From: Homalodisca vitripennis
Taxonomy: Eukaryota; Arthropoda; Insecta; Hemiptera; Cicadellidae
Assembly: GCF_021130785.1 (NCBI RefSeq)
Contig: NC_060207.1
Location: 105,493,501 to 105,557,500 of the forward strand
Direction of reading: 5' to 3'
DNA: 64,000 nt
Shown: positions 48,446 to 61,800 of the stretch, one piece after another
Numbering within the stretch: position 1 is the first letter of the stretch
Layout of the letters: the number at the start of each line of letters is the position of its first letter
Notes under the pieces: model-generated
The model's database searches: none
What the model saw: the letters and a program-made list of their open reading frames with translations, nothing else
Told to the model about the DNA's origin: nothing
Program-made: the position numbers and the translations under genes

Positions 48446-51400
48446 GGCCCATGACTTAATTATTTCAGTGGATCTTGGGTTTAGTAGCTGCTTTTCTAGA
48501 TTACACTGTCTAAAAATGAAATAGCACAACTCACATTTAAACTAATTCTAAAAAAAACATATGGAATAATAAGAAACATTTTCTTTTGAATAATAGTTTT
48601 ATTCTGATATGGTAAAAAATTGTATAAATATGATAAACTATTACACATATAATTAAAATTACAAATCACTGTAATAGTTTTGATCAAGAGTTACATGATA
48701 AAATCTAAAGGATGGATCACGTAAAAGTATACAAGTGTCCATCCAAAAACACTAATTACATAGCATTTACTTTATTACATTTACAATCTTATTGGTTGAA
48801 AACCTAATAATCTTAGACAAGTAAGATTTAATTTCATGTTTTTTACACTCAATAGTTTTAAAACTACTCAACTATGAACAACTAAACGAAATTAAAATAA
48901 AAAAACTTAACAATTCATATTTTAAATTTGAGTAATTTATTCTTATAATATTAACCATGAATAGTAGATACTATTTTTATAAGACCTAAAATGGTTTAAA
49001 AACTGAAAAATACTTGTTAGATATATATATAATATTTCATCTCTATAAAATTGTAAATTTCACTTTATCTTAAATCTAAATCTGAGATTATCAAATCAGT
49101 TTAAACATATACCGTGCCATTTTGTTAAGACTTAATGGTCTATTAGAAGTATTGTACTGTGAAAACCATAAACAAAACGGTTTTAAGAAAGTTTTGGTTG
49201 CTTTATATTTAATTGAAACAAATTTGTTTTTTATTTTAAAATTAAAACAAAACAAGGAAAAATAATTCTAACTTGTCTTATATTTGGACTATGTTTTGTC
49301 ATGATGAGTACCTACATATACATAATTGCACACATTCAACACAAATCATACTTTGAGGAATAGAGAATCTAACATAATACTTCCAGTGAAAGTTAAAATT
49401 TGGTTTTTTAACCATGACAATATTTTTCTTGTATTATGCATGAAGGAGAAATTTAAAATTACTAGTAAGTTTTTGTTAATCAAACGTATTACACAGTTAA
49501 TATTACTGTATAATACATATATTTTAGGATAGACGTTTCACATATAAAATGTTAGTAGGTATAAGATAACTCATTGTCCTGGACTTGCAATTATTACTCA
49601 TACAGTCATACAGTGGACCAGACCTGGCCCTTCAACCTCAACTCGATTTTGGATTTGCAATGAACTATTTGGCAGTACAGTAGTTCCAATTCATACTGAT
49701 GTGCCAACACACATTCTGCAGATCTTTTCATTAGTTGTTGTGAACATTTATATCAATAGTAATTCAAAATTACTATATTTTTAAAATCGGAGTCCCTTGA
49801 GGGGAGCGAGAACTTAACATTTTTAATTCATTTTAATTTATCAACATAAAAAAATTTAATAGTTTATTATTCATTAAAATACAAAAACAATTGTGCTATT
49901 AATAATGTAATCAAAAATTTAAAATATCAAAATTATCTACGATGAAAAAAGTTTTATAATAAACATAAATATATTTTATAAACATACATAACAAAATTAA
50001 ATTTAAAACAGGACAATCAGGGAAAATAAACAGTATCTTGGTTTCTTTGAAACATAACTACAAAACTCATAGCAATAATTTTGTTCAATTTTTAAAACAT
50101 TAACAGGTCACCTTTACATTTTCAGCCAAATTAATAATTGCTAATTTTGGTCCACACAATCGGAAAAATCAACAGGTCTAATGAGTTAGCATGAAAATAA
50201 GCTGTAGAAAAACTAAAACTGTTCAAATTATGTCCTTAAAATTGAGATTCCCATGATTATTGGTAAGTAAATGGTATATTCATTTTGAATTGAGTGTTCT
50301 TAACTGAACACATTGCAATTATATACTTGTTATATATAATGGCTCAGTTTGAGTAGTGTATATATTACTCAAACTGAGCTATTCATCACAACAATATAAA
50401 TATTACCAATTTGAAACCATAAGCAACGCATTACATAAGATTAGTACATATTTATTTTTTTATACACTTCAACAAGACAATCAAACAAGAAAACTCAAGT
50501 TTTAGGTTTTCTTAAAGTATACATACAAACAAGAAGGTGGAAACAAATTTCTTTACATTTATTATTGCAGATTGTGTGTAATGGATCAAAACATAAAATA
50601 ATATTACATTTCATTACCAACGTTCTCTTCTAAGCCACCCACATATGGCACCATTTTAAGTAGCTATTTTGGAAAAATTAAATGGCAAGAGAATGGCACA
50701 AGTTATGCAATAGTAGTATGTATAGTATACACTAAACACAGTACATAAATACAATCATTAGATCTTATAGATTATTTATATATTTATTAATAAGGCACTT
50801 TTAGTATGAACACATTGTGTTTACTGAAACTATTAAAACCCCTTAAAATAAGATATTAACTATTGCAAGCACCAAGATGTTTCACCATACAAAATATGAT
50901 GTTGTTAACATTGAAAACTTCTTTATAAGACATTGGTATAAAGTGTTCAATCTATTATTAAACAATATCTTTAACCTAATAAAATTGTAAAACATAATAA
51001 AATATGAACAAATTATATAACTCAATAGAGTTAAAATCATTTAAAAACTTAACGACTAATAAATGCTTTAACCAGTGTACTGTTGACACAAACACACATG
51101 AATGTAACAAGTAGTGGTAATAATTAGGACAAAGGTAAATAAATATCTAACATACTAAATAAAAATCAGATAAATGGCACAAGCAAATAAAGAAAAATGT
51201 ACTACATGTAAAATCTGTAGAATTGTATGCATACTAACAATATAAAGCAGATTATTAATAAAGAAAATTTGTTTACCTTATATATAAATGCATTCCACTA
51301 AAGGCACAGCCTGTAATGTGCTTATTTGTAACTTAAATGGTACGAATACCTGAAATGTGAGTATAGGACTATGTACACTTACTACTTGTTAATAAACGTT

Positions 51401-52408
51401 ACATTTGAAGGTTGCTCAACAAGTTGTCAAATTAAATAAATCCAACACGTATTTATTAAGAAAAATTCATTTTACTAAATAAATATATAATATAAAACTG
51501 AAATCTTCTATTCCTTTTCACTTTTAAGCAAATCTCTTTATGTGAATACATTAATTTGAAGTTTTTGGATTATTAAAGCTACGGTAAGTATGTATGCCAT
51601 CAAATATGACAGTAATTTGAAAAAAAATAAAGGAACATATGAGCTTAGTATAATTATTCATAATTGTATACAATTATACCTATGTTAATATTTGGCATTT
51701 TCTACTCCTATCAGTCTCTTTTAACAAGAGGTTTGACAATGATTATATAACCATCCAAATCATTTTCTTACTAGATATATCAGGAACCAATGCAAATCCA
51801 ATTTTGAACATTCACAGTCAACTTATAGTTCAGTACTGTTTTCCGATTAACCTAACTGAACAACTAGTGCAGTCACTAAAGATCATCCAATAAAGTTTGT
51901 ACTTTAAAATTTAATGAAAAAGGGAATTTAAAAGAGTTAAAAAACTGCACTTGTCCACTTTGACAGATTAAACAACTTTTTTTTAACTTTCCATAATGAA
52001 AATAAGAATATGGATACAAACATAACTATTGCATATTGGAGAAATGAAAAACAACTCATGTGAATAATGTGGCTATGAGGATAGCACTACAATGTTGTTA
52101 CTATGAAAAGACTACTCAGCTACGTTCAGTCAGTGTTATGTTGGCTGTTGTTTTTGTTTTGTTAGTGACAGAAATTCTATTAAAATATATAAACTAAATT
52201 ACATCCACAACTTTGTATTTAAAATACTATTTTTGATCAAATGATTAGTGTTATTAAAAGCCACAGTGAATCACATTATGAAGCTTCCATGAATACACAT
52301 TTTGTAATAGGTCAAACCATGAATATATAAAAAGAACTTATTATGAAAAGATTTTAACATATACAGTGGATATATTCGGCTGTCAGTTTCCAAGGTTTAA
52401 AACCTTGT
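48446..52408. other. No gene recognised; region downstream of the galactosyltransferase
   Basis: Four kilobases of AT-rich DNA downstream of the gene's stop codon. Part may be 3' untranslated region, but no end can be fixed. Only a perfect hairpin at 50342-50379 stands out. Confidence 0.4.
50342..50379. repeat. Perfect 14-bp hairpin
   Basis: GCTCAGTTTGAGTA (50342-50355) pairs exactly with TACTCAAACTGAGC (50366-50379) across a 10-base TA-rich loop. It lies about 2.1 kb past the galactosyltransferase stop codon. Confidence 0.9.
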
Positions 52409-52414
52409 TTTATT
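52409..52414 (-). promoter_or_regulatory. Possible polyadenylation signal
   Basis: AATAAA on the minus strand, 77 bases after the galactosyltransferase stop codon. The hexamer is common in DNA this AT-rich, so it is only a plausible candidate. Confidence 0.25.
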
Positions 52415-52490
52415 CTAATGATACCTTAATTAAGAATACAAATGTCACTGCTACAAGTTGGTGCAGTTCTTCATCTCAAGTTTGTCACCT

Positions 52491-52644
52491 CTAGAGATCA
52501 TCTCTGGGGAGAGACACCTGAGGGGAATCTTCCGTGTCACTCACATAGCCTTCCTCATGCAGGTAGCGGGCAGGATATATCAACAACGGTTCAGCCGAGA
52601 AGGCTTGGAGATTGCGCACTGGGAAATTAGCCTTCCATTTTTCC
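52491..52644 (-). CDS. COLGALT: Procollagen galactosyltransferase, last coding exon
   Basis: This exon encodes the end of a GT25-family enzyme that transfers galactose to hydroxylysine of collagen in the endoplasmic reticulum. The acceptor (TTTTCCAG, then GGAAAAATGG) joins the previous exon in phase 2 and gives EKWKANFPVRNLQAFSAEPL, then LIYPARY, EEGYVSDTE, and a stop after SLPRDDL. Vertebrate COLGALT proteins have the similar blocks YKAHF, LRNLHAFSVEPLLIYP and GYVSDTE here. The final RDDL resembles the RDEL/KDEL retrieval signal, which fits an ER enzyme. The tail between GYVSDTE and RDDL is much shorter than in vertebrates. The first possible acceptor nearer the conserved block (CCCAG, then TGCGC) was rejected because it breaks the phase. 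Confidence 0.92.
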
Positions 52645-52646
52645 CT

Positions 52647-53517
52647 GGAAAATTATTTCTGACTCAGTGTTTTTTTAGTTTATTACACTCAGCTTTATAT
52701 AGAATTCCAGAATATATATTTTTTTAATGTGAGTTTTTAAAAACTAATACAAGTAGAAACATAAGTAAGATGAAGTGATAAGATAAAATTTCTTTTGATT
52801 CTTAAACAAGCAAAATAAATCAACCATAACACAATTTTGGTAGACCTTTTTGAATTAGTTTTCCATTTTAACACCCATACAAAGGACTGATTTTCATATA
52901 AGTATATTTTATCAGTCAATAAAAATAGTACATTTTTATATTAGTAACATTTCAAGTGTAACTCTTTAAATTTATGACATTTCATAACATCTGGAACCAC
53001 TCTCATCAACAATATTGTAACTCAGTTAATTGCAACAAATAAGTGATTAAACATTTTCACATAATAACAGTAAAAAGGGGATGGATAAATGTTGAAACAT
53101 AATATTACATCTGTTGCACACTTTAATACTATACACCCTCTGTTTGGTTTTGCTCTAAACTACAATACAATTACGTCCTCACAAATATTCATATAGTGTT
53201 GTAGCGGTTTGTTACTAGGTGTCACATGTTGTAAATTTAAATAATACTACTCAGCTATAGTGGCTCTGTAATGTACTGTACTTTAATTTATTATTCACGA
53301 GGAAGCTTTGATACATAAATTACTATTAACTATTAGTTTACAATAAATAAATAGTTATTATTTAATAGTTCCATATTACTTTCAGTTGGGTAAAAAACCC
53401 CTGACAAGAGGTACAATTCACAGCTAAAATACACAGTAGTTAGAGGGAGACTAAATTAATCATACAACAGATATTACTTTCTGTTAACACAAAACCTTTT
53501 GATAGATCAGTACTCAC
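52647..53517. other. Intron of the galactosyltransferase gene
   Basis: AT-rich intron with GTGAGT donor and CCAG acceptor on the minus strand. Nothing else is seen. Confidence 0.8.
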
Positions 53518-53721
53518 TCGGTGTGACGGTCGTACAGTATGGGTATGTACTCATCTACAGGGAGTAGAGAGTTCAGGGGGTCAGCTGCCAGCAGCTTGCG
53601 AGCCCCAGACTGAGAAAGCAGGTAACCTAGGGTCCAATATGAGTAATTGGGTCTAACCAGCATCTTGGATCCGGGTACAAATACTTCATCTTGCTCCTGT
53701 AGTCTCTTGCGGCCCAGGTAC
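53518..53721 (-). CDS. COLGALT: Procollagen galactosyltransferase, internal exon
   Basis: The acceptor GGCAG precedes GTACCTGGGCC. The exon reads YLGRKRLQEQDEVFVPGSKM, then VRPNYSYWTLGYLLSQSGAR, KLLAADPLNSLLPVDEYIPI and LYDRHT. Donor GA, then GTGAGT, leaves phase 2. The blocks (D)LIYLGRKR, YSYWTL.Y..S..GARKLL and LPVDE are hallmarks of the GT25 domain. The 873-base intron to the last exon has no feature of note. Splice phases on both sides agree with the neighbouring exons, which supports the model. Confidence 0.94.
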
Positions 53722-54825
53722 CTGCCATGTATTCAGGTTATTGGTGGTTCTATATGTTTTAACTATAACTATATTTGATCCTAATTCTTTCATTATCAAA
53801 ATATTTCACAAAATATATGTTTATGTGTAATTCTCTGAAAGTGTTTCAGTTTAATCTTCAAACTTTACTTTTACTATTATTATTCAAACAAAATCTCATG
53901 AATAAAAAATAACTCTTCAAATAAATAAGGCAATAGATCTGAGAGGTACTACAGGACAGAAATGTTATGACTGTTTCTATAGTTTTATTGTTCTATAAAC
54001 AAAAACAATATGAATTAAAGTAAATATATTTTATAATATCGGTGGTAACAATAACAATTGTAAACTCCCTTCCACATATCACCTGCTGATCTCATCTGAG
54101 AAAAAGAATTCATGTGACTTGGTTAGAACTTAATTTTCTCTGGAGCCATTCTTTGATTATAGATTTGCAGATTACACAGAAAATCATGTAAAATCTCTTT
54201 ATAATTATATCTTATAGCTTTAAGTGAAAGTATAAATAAGAAATTTAACTCAAGTGGCTTAGGAATCAAATAAGTACTAAGATTTATACTACTGATTCCA
54301 AAACAAACTAAAATTTGAACATAAAATGGCAAAAGATTGATGAAATATCCTATAAAAATAAACAAATTTATAAAAACAATCCAACTGTTAGAAAATTGCT
54401 GCTTTAGATAAATTTATTATAAAAAGAAATAATATAGTTTTGTAACAATCAAAACAATAAACTTTTATAATAATTTGTTTGATATTTCTCTGCTAAAACA
54501 AAACAGAAAGTATTTCCTATTATGAGCAAATGCTCTGCTATTAAATGTAGTGCTGTATTGCATTCACTATTACATGGAGGACAAGTGCTTGGGAGATTTG
54601 AAACGATGAGGTTTGATAAAAGCATTCTCACATTGTTCATAGTCGTACTGTCATTGAACATCAAAGGACTCTACTAGAGAAGTCTTGTATATCGAAGTTG
54701 ACTAGCTGATGTTAATAGGTGGCATGAGAATAATGAAATAGTTCTGTAGACAGATATTAGAATTCAGGCTCCTTAGTTTCTCTGGTCACAAGTCTATTAG
54801 TTAATGATTGATTCTAAGGATCAGT

Positions 54826-57800
54826 TTATTTTTATTTTATTTATTCAAACAATTTTACATGACAGCTACAGAAACATGTTCCAAAACAGCTATCTTAACT
54901 AAGTTACAATATATAGACATAAATAGTAATGTACAAGTTATAATGAAAATAATATTTTGACAGTCACGTTAAAAAATAACCAAAAGCATATTTTTATCTA
55001 AACTTAAACTAATTCTATGAATAACTCTAAACTCAATTAGTTAAACTAAACAGGAATATCAATATAACTAATCTAAATCAAAAAGGTTGCTACATTTCAT
55101 TAAAAATACACTTAACTTATCATTAAAAACATCTAGATCGGAAGCATAACAATTTAATAATCTCAATATTTTGTATAAAGGAAAGTTAAAATGTGACAGT
55201 GTTTTACACCTTGGTAAGGAAAACAAATTAAATGTTCTTACACTTCGTCCAGGTACATATAAATGAATGTTCTCTAATAAAAACCTGCTATCGATAGAAC
55301 CATTTAAAACTTTGTGTGTTAAGGATGCTAATGAAAGTTTTCTTCTCAGAGACAGTTTAGGGGCAGCAAAAATGTTTCTCAAATCGGAAGTAGGAAAATC
55401 AAAGGGACATGAACGAGAAAATCTTTTGAAATATAAATATCTTAGAAATTTGTTCTGGAGAATTTCTATTTTATCACAATCAGACTTGGTTATTGAATCC
55501 CACACTACCGCACAGTATTCCAATTTGCTTCTGATTAAAGTTTGGTACAACCTTATTATGGCTTCTGTATCTTGGAAAGACCTAGTATTTCTTTTAACAA
55601 ACTCTAACAGCTTATAAGATTCAGCTATCAAGCTATATACGTGATCATTAAAAGTAAGAGTGGAATCAAAGATTATGCCCAAGTCCTTTATTGTATTGAC
55701 TGACTTTAACGGAGTACTTCCAATATGATATAAATTATTGATAGAAACATTTCTCCGAGAGTATGACATAGCAAAACATTTCTGGACATTGAGATATAAT
55801 TTATTAAATAAACACCAGGAACTAAGTTGATCAATTGAGATTTGTAACAGTTGTGTATCTAATGTACTGTTTATTGGTTTGAATATTTTTAAATCATCAG
55901 CAAACAACAAACACTTGCAGTCAGAGAAGCAGTCTGGTAGATCATTAATAAAAATTAAGAAAAGAAGAGGCCCCAAATTTGAGCCCTGGGGCACACCCGA
56001 GGAACTGTGAAATATTGAAGATCTAGTACCAGAAATTGAGACATACTGAGGTCGATTTTTTAGATATGAAGCCATCAAACTGCAAGCCCTCATTGAGAAC
56101 CCCAAATTTAATAATTTATTTAACAGAATATCATGGTTAACTTTGTCAAATGCCTTAGAAAAATCTGTATATATTACATCCAGCCTACCCCCAACATCGA
56201 GTTCAGAAGAAATATTAAAAAAAATTCCATTAGATTAGTCGCGGAAGACCGTTTAGGAAGAAAACCATGTTGCTCAGGGCGAATTTTACTCCTAATCGCA
56301 TTGAAAATTTGTTTAAATAAAAGTAGTTCATAGACCTTAGCAAATGAATTTAATAAAGAGATAGGCCTATAATTTTCTATTTTATCTTTATCGCCAGATT
56401 TAAAAATAGGAGTCACCTTTGCTTCCTTCCATCTGTGCGGAAATACACAGGACGAAAGCGATAAATTAAACAAAAAACATAAAGGTTCAGCTAATACTTC
56501 ACCACAACCCTTTACAACATACGCTGGTATACCGTCAGGTCCCGATGACTTTTTTTATTTCATTTCTTTTATTGCAATACGTACTTCTGATGGAGTAAAA
56601 GGTGATATTTGAAAGTTATCCACAGATGAAGACTCACAACTTAACTGGTATTTGGAAGGAGAACTATCATACACAGAAGAAAAATAACCTGCAAATGCAT
56701 TTGGAATTTCCTTATTACTGATAGTATTACCCTCACAAGTCATACTCTTAAGTGTACCAATATCAAAGCCACTTCTGCTATTTATTGTCTTAAAATAATT
56801 CCAAAAATTTTTAACATTAGTTTTAATGCTATTTTCAACGTTACGTATATAATTTCTATGGGCAAGTCTAATATTTTCTTTAATACGTTTCCTTAATTGC
56901 TTAAATAATTCGTCATGATACTTTGAGTACTTTCTCTTTTTGGATAATTTATTTTTCATTTTTAAGTCATGTTTAATTTCAGACGTAAACCAAACTGGAT
57001 ATTTACTTTTTACTACAAAGCTTTTCTGGGGTACAGTACTATCGACACAAGAGAAGAAAACTTTATAGAAAAAATCTAAACAGTCATCCACACAAGTAAG
57101 ACTATACATTTCAAACCAATTAATGTCTCTCAGTCTACAATACAAGTCAAAAAAATTCGCATCTTTAAAAACATAATATTTCTTTGGCAGACAAACATTT
57201 GTAAATTTAAATTAGCTACAATCACTCATAAAAGATATAGATAGTGGAGGGTGATAAGTATCTGGTGCCAACAGGGGAGACTCACTTTTTTCAACTTTAA
57301 CATCCTTTAAGTTACTTAAAACTAAATCTAATGTAAAATTATCACAATTACGTATGTTATTAAAGGAGTTCAAATTATATTCACACAGGAGTGTATTAAT
57401 TACTCCGGCTGAGGATCTAGCAACAGAGAAGTCAAAATTTGTACCGTTTATTCTAGGAATATTAAAATCACCCAGAATTATGAAACCATCATATTTAATA
57501 TTCAAATTATGATATGAATTACAATAGTTAGTGTAAAGATGAGCTGAGCGACCGGGAGGAATATACAGTAAGCTCACAAGAACCGTGCCTTGCGGCAGCG
57601 GCAGTGTCAGCCGAACCAAGAGCAAGTCAAGGTCGTCCACTATCAGTGGATGAGTCATCAACACAGCTGAGACGCGCCGGTGCACTGCCAACAATACTCC
57701 TCCTCCCCGCTCTTTACCTGTCGCCATCTGATCCCTATCCTTACGAAAAACTTCATATCTTGCATCAAAGATTTCAGAACTACTTATACCGGGTTCGAGC

Positions 57801-57975
57801 CATGTTTCAGTTAATGCTATTAAGTCAAAATCCTCACCTAGTATAGATTCATAAAACTCAAAAGTTTTCGTTCTTATGCCACGCACATTTTGATAGTAAA
57901 TATTTAAACCAGTTAAGGTTAGATAGTAATAAGAACACACAGTTCACTTCACTCATACTTCACACCATTTCTCGT
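54826..57975 (-). mobile_element. Nearly complete jockey-like LINE in the galactosyltransferase intron
   Basis: The element lies in the same orientation as the host gene. It has an endonuclease, a linker and a reverse transcriptase with only two in-frame stops and one frameshift, so it is fairly young. The 3' end is an A-rich AATAAATAAAATAAAAATAA repeat on the minus strand (54845-54826). No ORF1 is seen, so the 5' end is probably truncated just upstream of the endonuclease. No target duplication could be identified, so the right boundary is approximate. Confidence 0.85.
55068..57940 (-). pseudogene. LINE ORF2: endonuclease plus reverse transcriptase
   Basis: Read on minus from 57940. Apurinic-type endonuclease blocks are LNIYYQNVRGIRTKTFEFYE, LIALTETWLE, RGGGVLLAV and FIILGDFNIP. 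A TAA at about 57212 interrupts the frame, which continues as CLPKKYYVF. The linker includes YPVWFTSEIKHDLK and NFWNYFKTINS. A second in-frame TAA after IAIKEMK (about 56555) precedes KKSSGPDGIP. RT blocks are WKEAKVTPIFKSGDKDKIEN, YRPISLLNSFAK, a frameshift near 56200, TDFSKAFDKVNHD, SSGVPQGSNLGPLLFLIF, LLFADDLKIF and LGIIFDSTLTFNDHV, ending CSNLFDLD. There is no RNase H domain. The catalytic residues (Asp in FSKAFD, FADD) are intact. Confidence 0.9.
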
Positions 57976-58748
57976 GACTCGACATTTGGCACCTTACACA
58001 AATAAATAAGTTTATATTTGTTTTTTTTTTTTCATAATCTTTTACTAACAAAGTAAAAGTAGAAGTACACTATACCACGTGTCGTACCGTGCTTCAATGA
58101 GGTTGCATGCAAAATTTTTAATATATAGTTCATTTCAATCTCGAGATGACCTGTGGCAGATAGACAGACAGACAATCATAAAAAATTTAACATAAAAGAA
58201 ATACATTACAGAACTTAATTTTGTACAAATAAAGTTTCGTGTAATATTCTACATATTAAATCTTTTTTTGACATGTTTTGTTCATTAAATACTTTTATAT
58301 CAGTGTTTAACACGTTAACTGCGACAGATGCCTCATGGCGCACAATCAGATTAGAAGTACACAAGATCACACAGTATAGAGCCGTAGTGAAGTTGTTAAA
58401 TCTACACACTGAGTCGCTATAAAATGATGCTGCATGTCTTGGGATAGTTAGATTACATGTGTTTACATGTGTGAGAATAACTCACTTTGTTTACATATTT
58501 ATTTATAATGATATTTTCTCATTACCATCATGGTTACCCATAATACCAATGTAAAACTATTCGCTAATGGAGGCTGACAGACAGAAATGAAATTTCCCTA
58601 CCCATGAGTGAAAGGCTTCACTAAAACTCAGTCAATGAAACATTACAGTTATCATGTTAATATTTGACTACTGTAAAAATACAATAAACAATTAACCCTT
58701 ATACAATCCAGAAAAATATTTCCCTATAGCAACAATATGAGAACTTAC
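57976..58748. repeat. Intron remainder with dispersed repeat copy
   Basis: At about 58090-58205 is the second copy of the CTCGAGATG...GATAGACAGACAGACA repeat listed at 5518-5645. A run of T (58020-58033) lies just upstream of the LINE. The rest is AT-rich intron. Confidence 0.55.
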
Positions 58749-58876
58749 ACTAAATCCCAATCCAACGCTAAAGATTTCAGCTCATCCAATAATGCCTCAA
58801 CCTTTTGTCGAAAAAATGCTTCAAATCGGACATCATCTTCTAACACCATCACCACTTCATCTCCGCTCTGTACTAC
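58749..58876 (-). CDS. COLGALT: Procollagen galactosyltransferase, internal exon with EDD motif
   Basis: Begins in phase 0 after ATTAG and reads VVQSGDEVVMVLEDDVRFEA, then FFRQKVEALLDELKSLALDW and DL. The donor is GATTTAGT, then GTAAGT, in phase 2. Together with the next exon it gives DLVYLGRKR, where vertebrate proteins have DLIY(L/V)GRKR. The acidic LEDDVRFE block is the most conserved part of the GT25 catalytic domain and probably takes part in binding the metal and sugar nucleotide. The 5.0 kb intron that follows contains the LINE at 54826-57975. Confidence 0.94.
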
Positions 58877-58878
58877 CT

Positions 58879-61800
58879 AATACATGACAGAATTATTATT
58901 TATCAATAAATTAATCAAATATTAAAGAAACTGAATAAAACAAAACGTTAAAATTAACTTAAAGGAGCAACCAGGTTGATTTAAATATTTAATAAATATG
59001 CAAGTAAATATTAGCAATTATTTAACTATTGTTACGTTTCAGGTACCAATAATAAGGTTTCTAAATAAAAAATATTAGTTGGTGAACCTACAATTTTAAT
59101 CATAACTCTTAATTACAATAAAATCAAAATTTAATTTAATAATGGAACTTATGAGTTGCTATAATGGCAAAAGCATTTAAACTACAGTTTGTAATCAAAA
59201 CATAGAAGAAACATTATCACCATAAGATATACTCAATACACATCCCAACGCTTTTTTGGTTTTTATTGTAAATTTTCTACTTTTTTAATACAGTATTATT
59301 CAAACAATAAAATACTAATAACAAATATAAATTTATTTCTTGGCTAATTAATAAAATTATTTTATAAATTAAAGAGTTTTGCAATGCTTATTAATTACAT
59401 CTTTAAAAGGAGACATAGTTCTACAACCAAAAATAAGGATGTACAAGTGTTTAAGGCTTAACACTGTTCTTATGGGCTTAAAATAAGATGACTGCAAGTA
59501 CAATTCGGAACTACAATTGAAATACTGAACTAAAAGTCAACCAAACTAATCTTTATCTATACACAATCAATGAACTTTTGGCAAATCGGTGATAAAAGAA
59601 TATTGACTCGTATTTACTTTGAAACAACTCTTTTGATGTTATAATGTACTTTACTTTACTTTGCAAAGTTTATTTTATTTTAATTTTTACTGTTTAAGTG
59701 CTACACATTTTTATGCTGGCATTACTGAACCAGTTAAATACTGTTTTTGTAATTTATTTTAATGGTAATATTATAGTTGCATTCAGACTAGGATCGACTA
59801 GGATTCCGTATATGACATGTGATACATTTCACATTGTATTATAAAATGAATAGTTAATTAATTATAATAGTAATTTATATAATGGAAATTTGTATTGGTG
59901 TTATTGTACTTGTTATATTTTGTATGTTACTTAGAACAGAAATCCATAAACACACCTATCCAACATTTTTAGAACTTAAAAAGTTCTTTAAATAAAAGAG
60001 GGATGACTTAAATCAAGGCACAGAGAAGCTTGGTATTTACAATTAGGAATGGTAGATAGTTATTTTTTTTAATTACTAATTTGTATTTTTTGAGATCTCA
60101 TTTTTATGAAACAGGAGCATCAAGTGAGACAAAGTTGTGAGCAAACAAAATTTATAATGTTATTTATGCCATTGTATTAATCTAATTAGAAAGACAGGTG
60201 TCACAAACAACTGAAAGCAATTACCCTCAGCATTGCAGATTGTTTGTTCTTGGTTATTCACTAGTACTTACTTTATCTTTACAGAATTCTGTCACTTACA
60301 AACAGTGACAGAGAGCCAGTGGTCAATCCTACTATTATTAGACAATCTATCATCTGCTCTCTCAGAGTCCAGTAGTCTGTTGCCAATGTAGCACCAATGC
60401 ACATATTCCATCGATCCATCATTCACTGTCCAGCCAACAAAGCACACAAAGCTGTCCTGCTGTAGTGACTGTTACACAACAGACTGTTCTTCCATGTTCA
60501 TCATTGTTCTTATTTGTGTTCCTCTAATTGCTTACACTTTGTACAATACACACTGCTCCTGATTTACTTTTTTACTAACTTGTTTTCATTTGTGTTCCTC
60601 TAATCATTTACATTTATAATTGCTATTATAATTTTAATAGTGTATATTACGATAGTGTATGTTGTATATTATGAAGTGTACAACACACACTTCTGTTGTT
60701 ACCTTTTTACTAACTTCCCATTTGTGTTCCTCTAATCATTTACACTTTGTACAACATATACAATTTTTGTATTTCTTTACTCAATGTTTGTCATTTGTCT
60801 TCCTCTGATCATTTACACTTTGTACGACACAGACTACTGTTGTTACTTGTTTTATAACTTATTTTCATTTATGTTCATCTCATTAATTATTAACACTTTA
60901 TGCAACAGATTGATGTTCATTATTTTTTCATTCATTAAATTTATTCCTATATAAACACTCACGTTGTGTACCTCCAGACTAGGATAGGACTTGTTAATTC
61001 TTTAAGAGTGGATTTTTTTCAAGGATCTATTTTAGGATATCTTACAACCTACTGATCCTTCTACTGACCAGTGACACCCTTAACTTCCAAAGCATCCATG
61101 GAGCCAATTTTGAAACATTTGAAAATTAAGATCTTAAAGCCTTAAGACTGTAAGAACTAATCATACAAGTAATAACTCACTTGTTACTTTTACATTCAAA
61201 ACAATTTAAAAGTTGCATTTGAATAGGTCTCTCTTACCAATCTCGGAACTCTTATATCTATATTTTCTAATGATCCTTTGTAAACATGTAGAACTTTAAG
61301 AAAAGCCAAAAAGTTTGCCAAAGTACGAAGTACTGAAATAACAGGTAGATGAAGCTCCTTTCTCATATCTACTTCAATAAGCTTCAGTATTCCTAGATCA
61401 TCCACCAAAGTAATTCCTTTCATGATCCAGATTAGGAGCATTAATATACAACTAGAAACATAGATAGTCCAAATTGGAACAACAAAGCTGTAACATGTAG
61501 TGAGGAAATGAATATTAATTACTGCCTATTTCTATATTCTTAATCAATCACAACATGAATGTATGAATTTCATTAAATACAAATTGAAATCACTTAGATT
61601 GTGTTCCAATGTTGTTCAGTATTCAATACTGTGCTAATCAACTTATACAATCAAATCTAATTTAATGTGAATGCTTTCAGTATATTAATGGATAGCACAG
61701 ATTAATCCTGATATGCTTTAATTCAATTTCAATTAATTACGTAAGATTCCTATTAGGACAAATGTAACTATTTTATTAGTATATTTTAGCTGGCCCAATA

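Noticed and set aside
52442..52727. 62- and 89-codon plus-strand ORFs
   Set aside because: Shadows of the last galactosyltransferase exon on the opposite strand.
57604..57846. 80-codon plus-strand ORF
   Set aside because: Antisense shadow of the LINE endonuclease domain.
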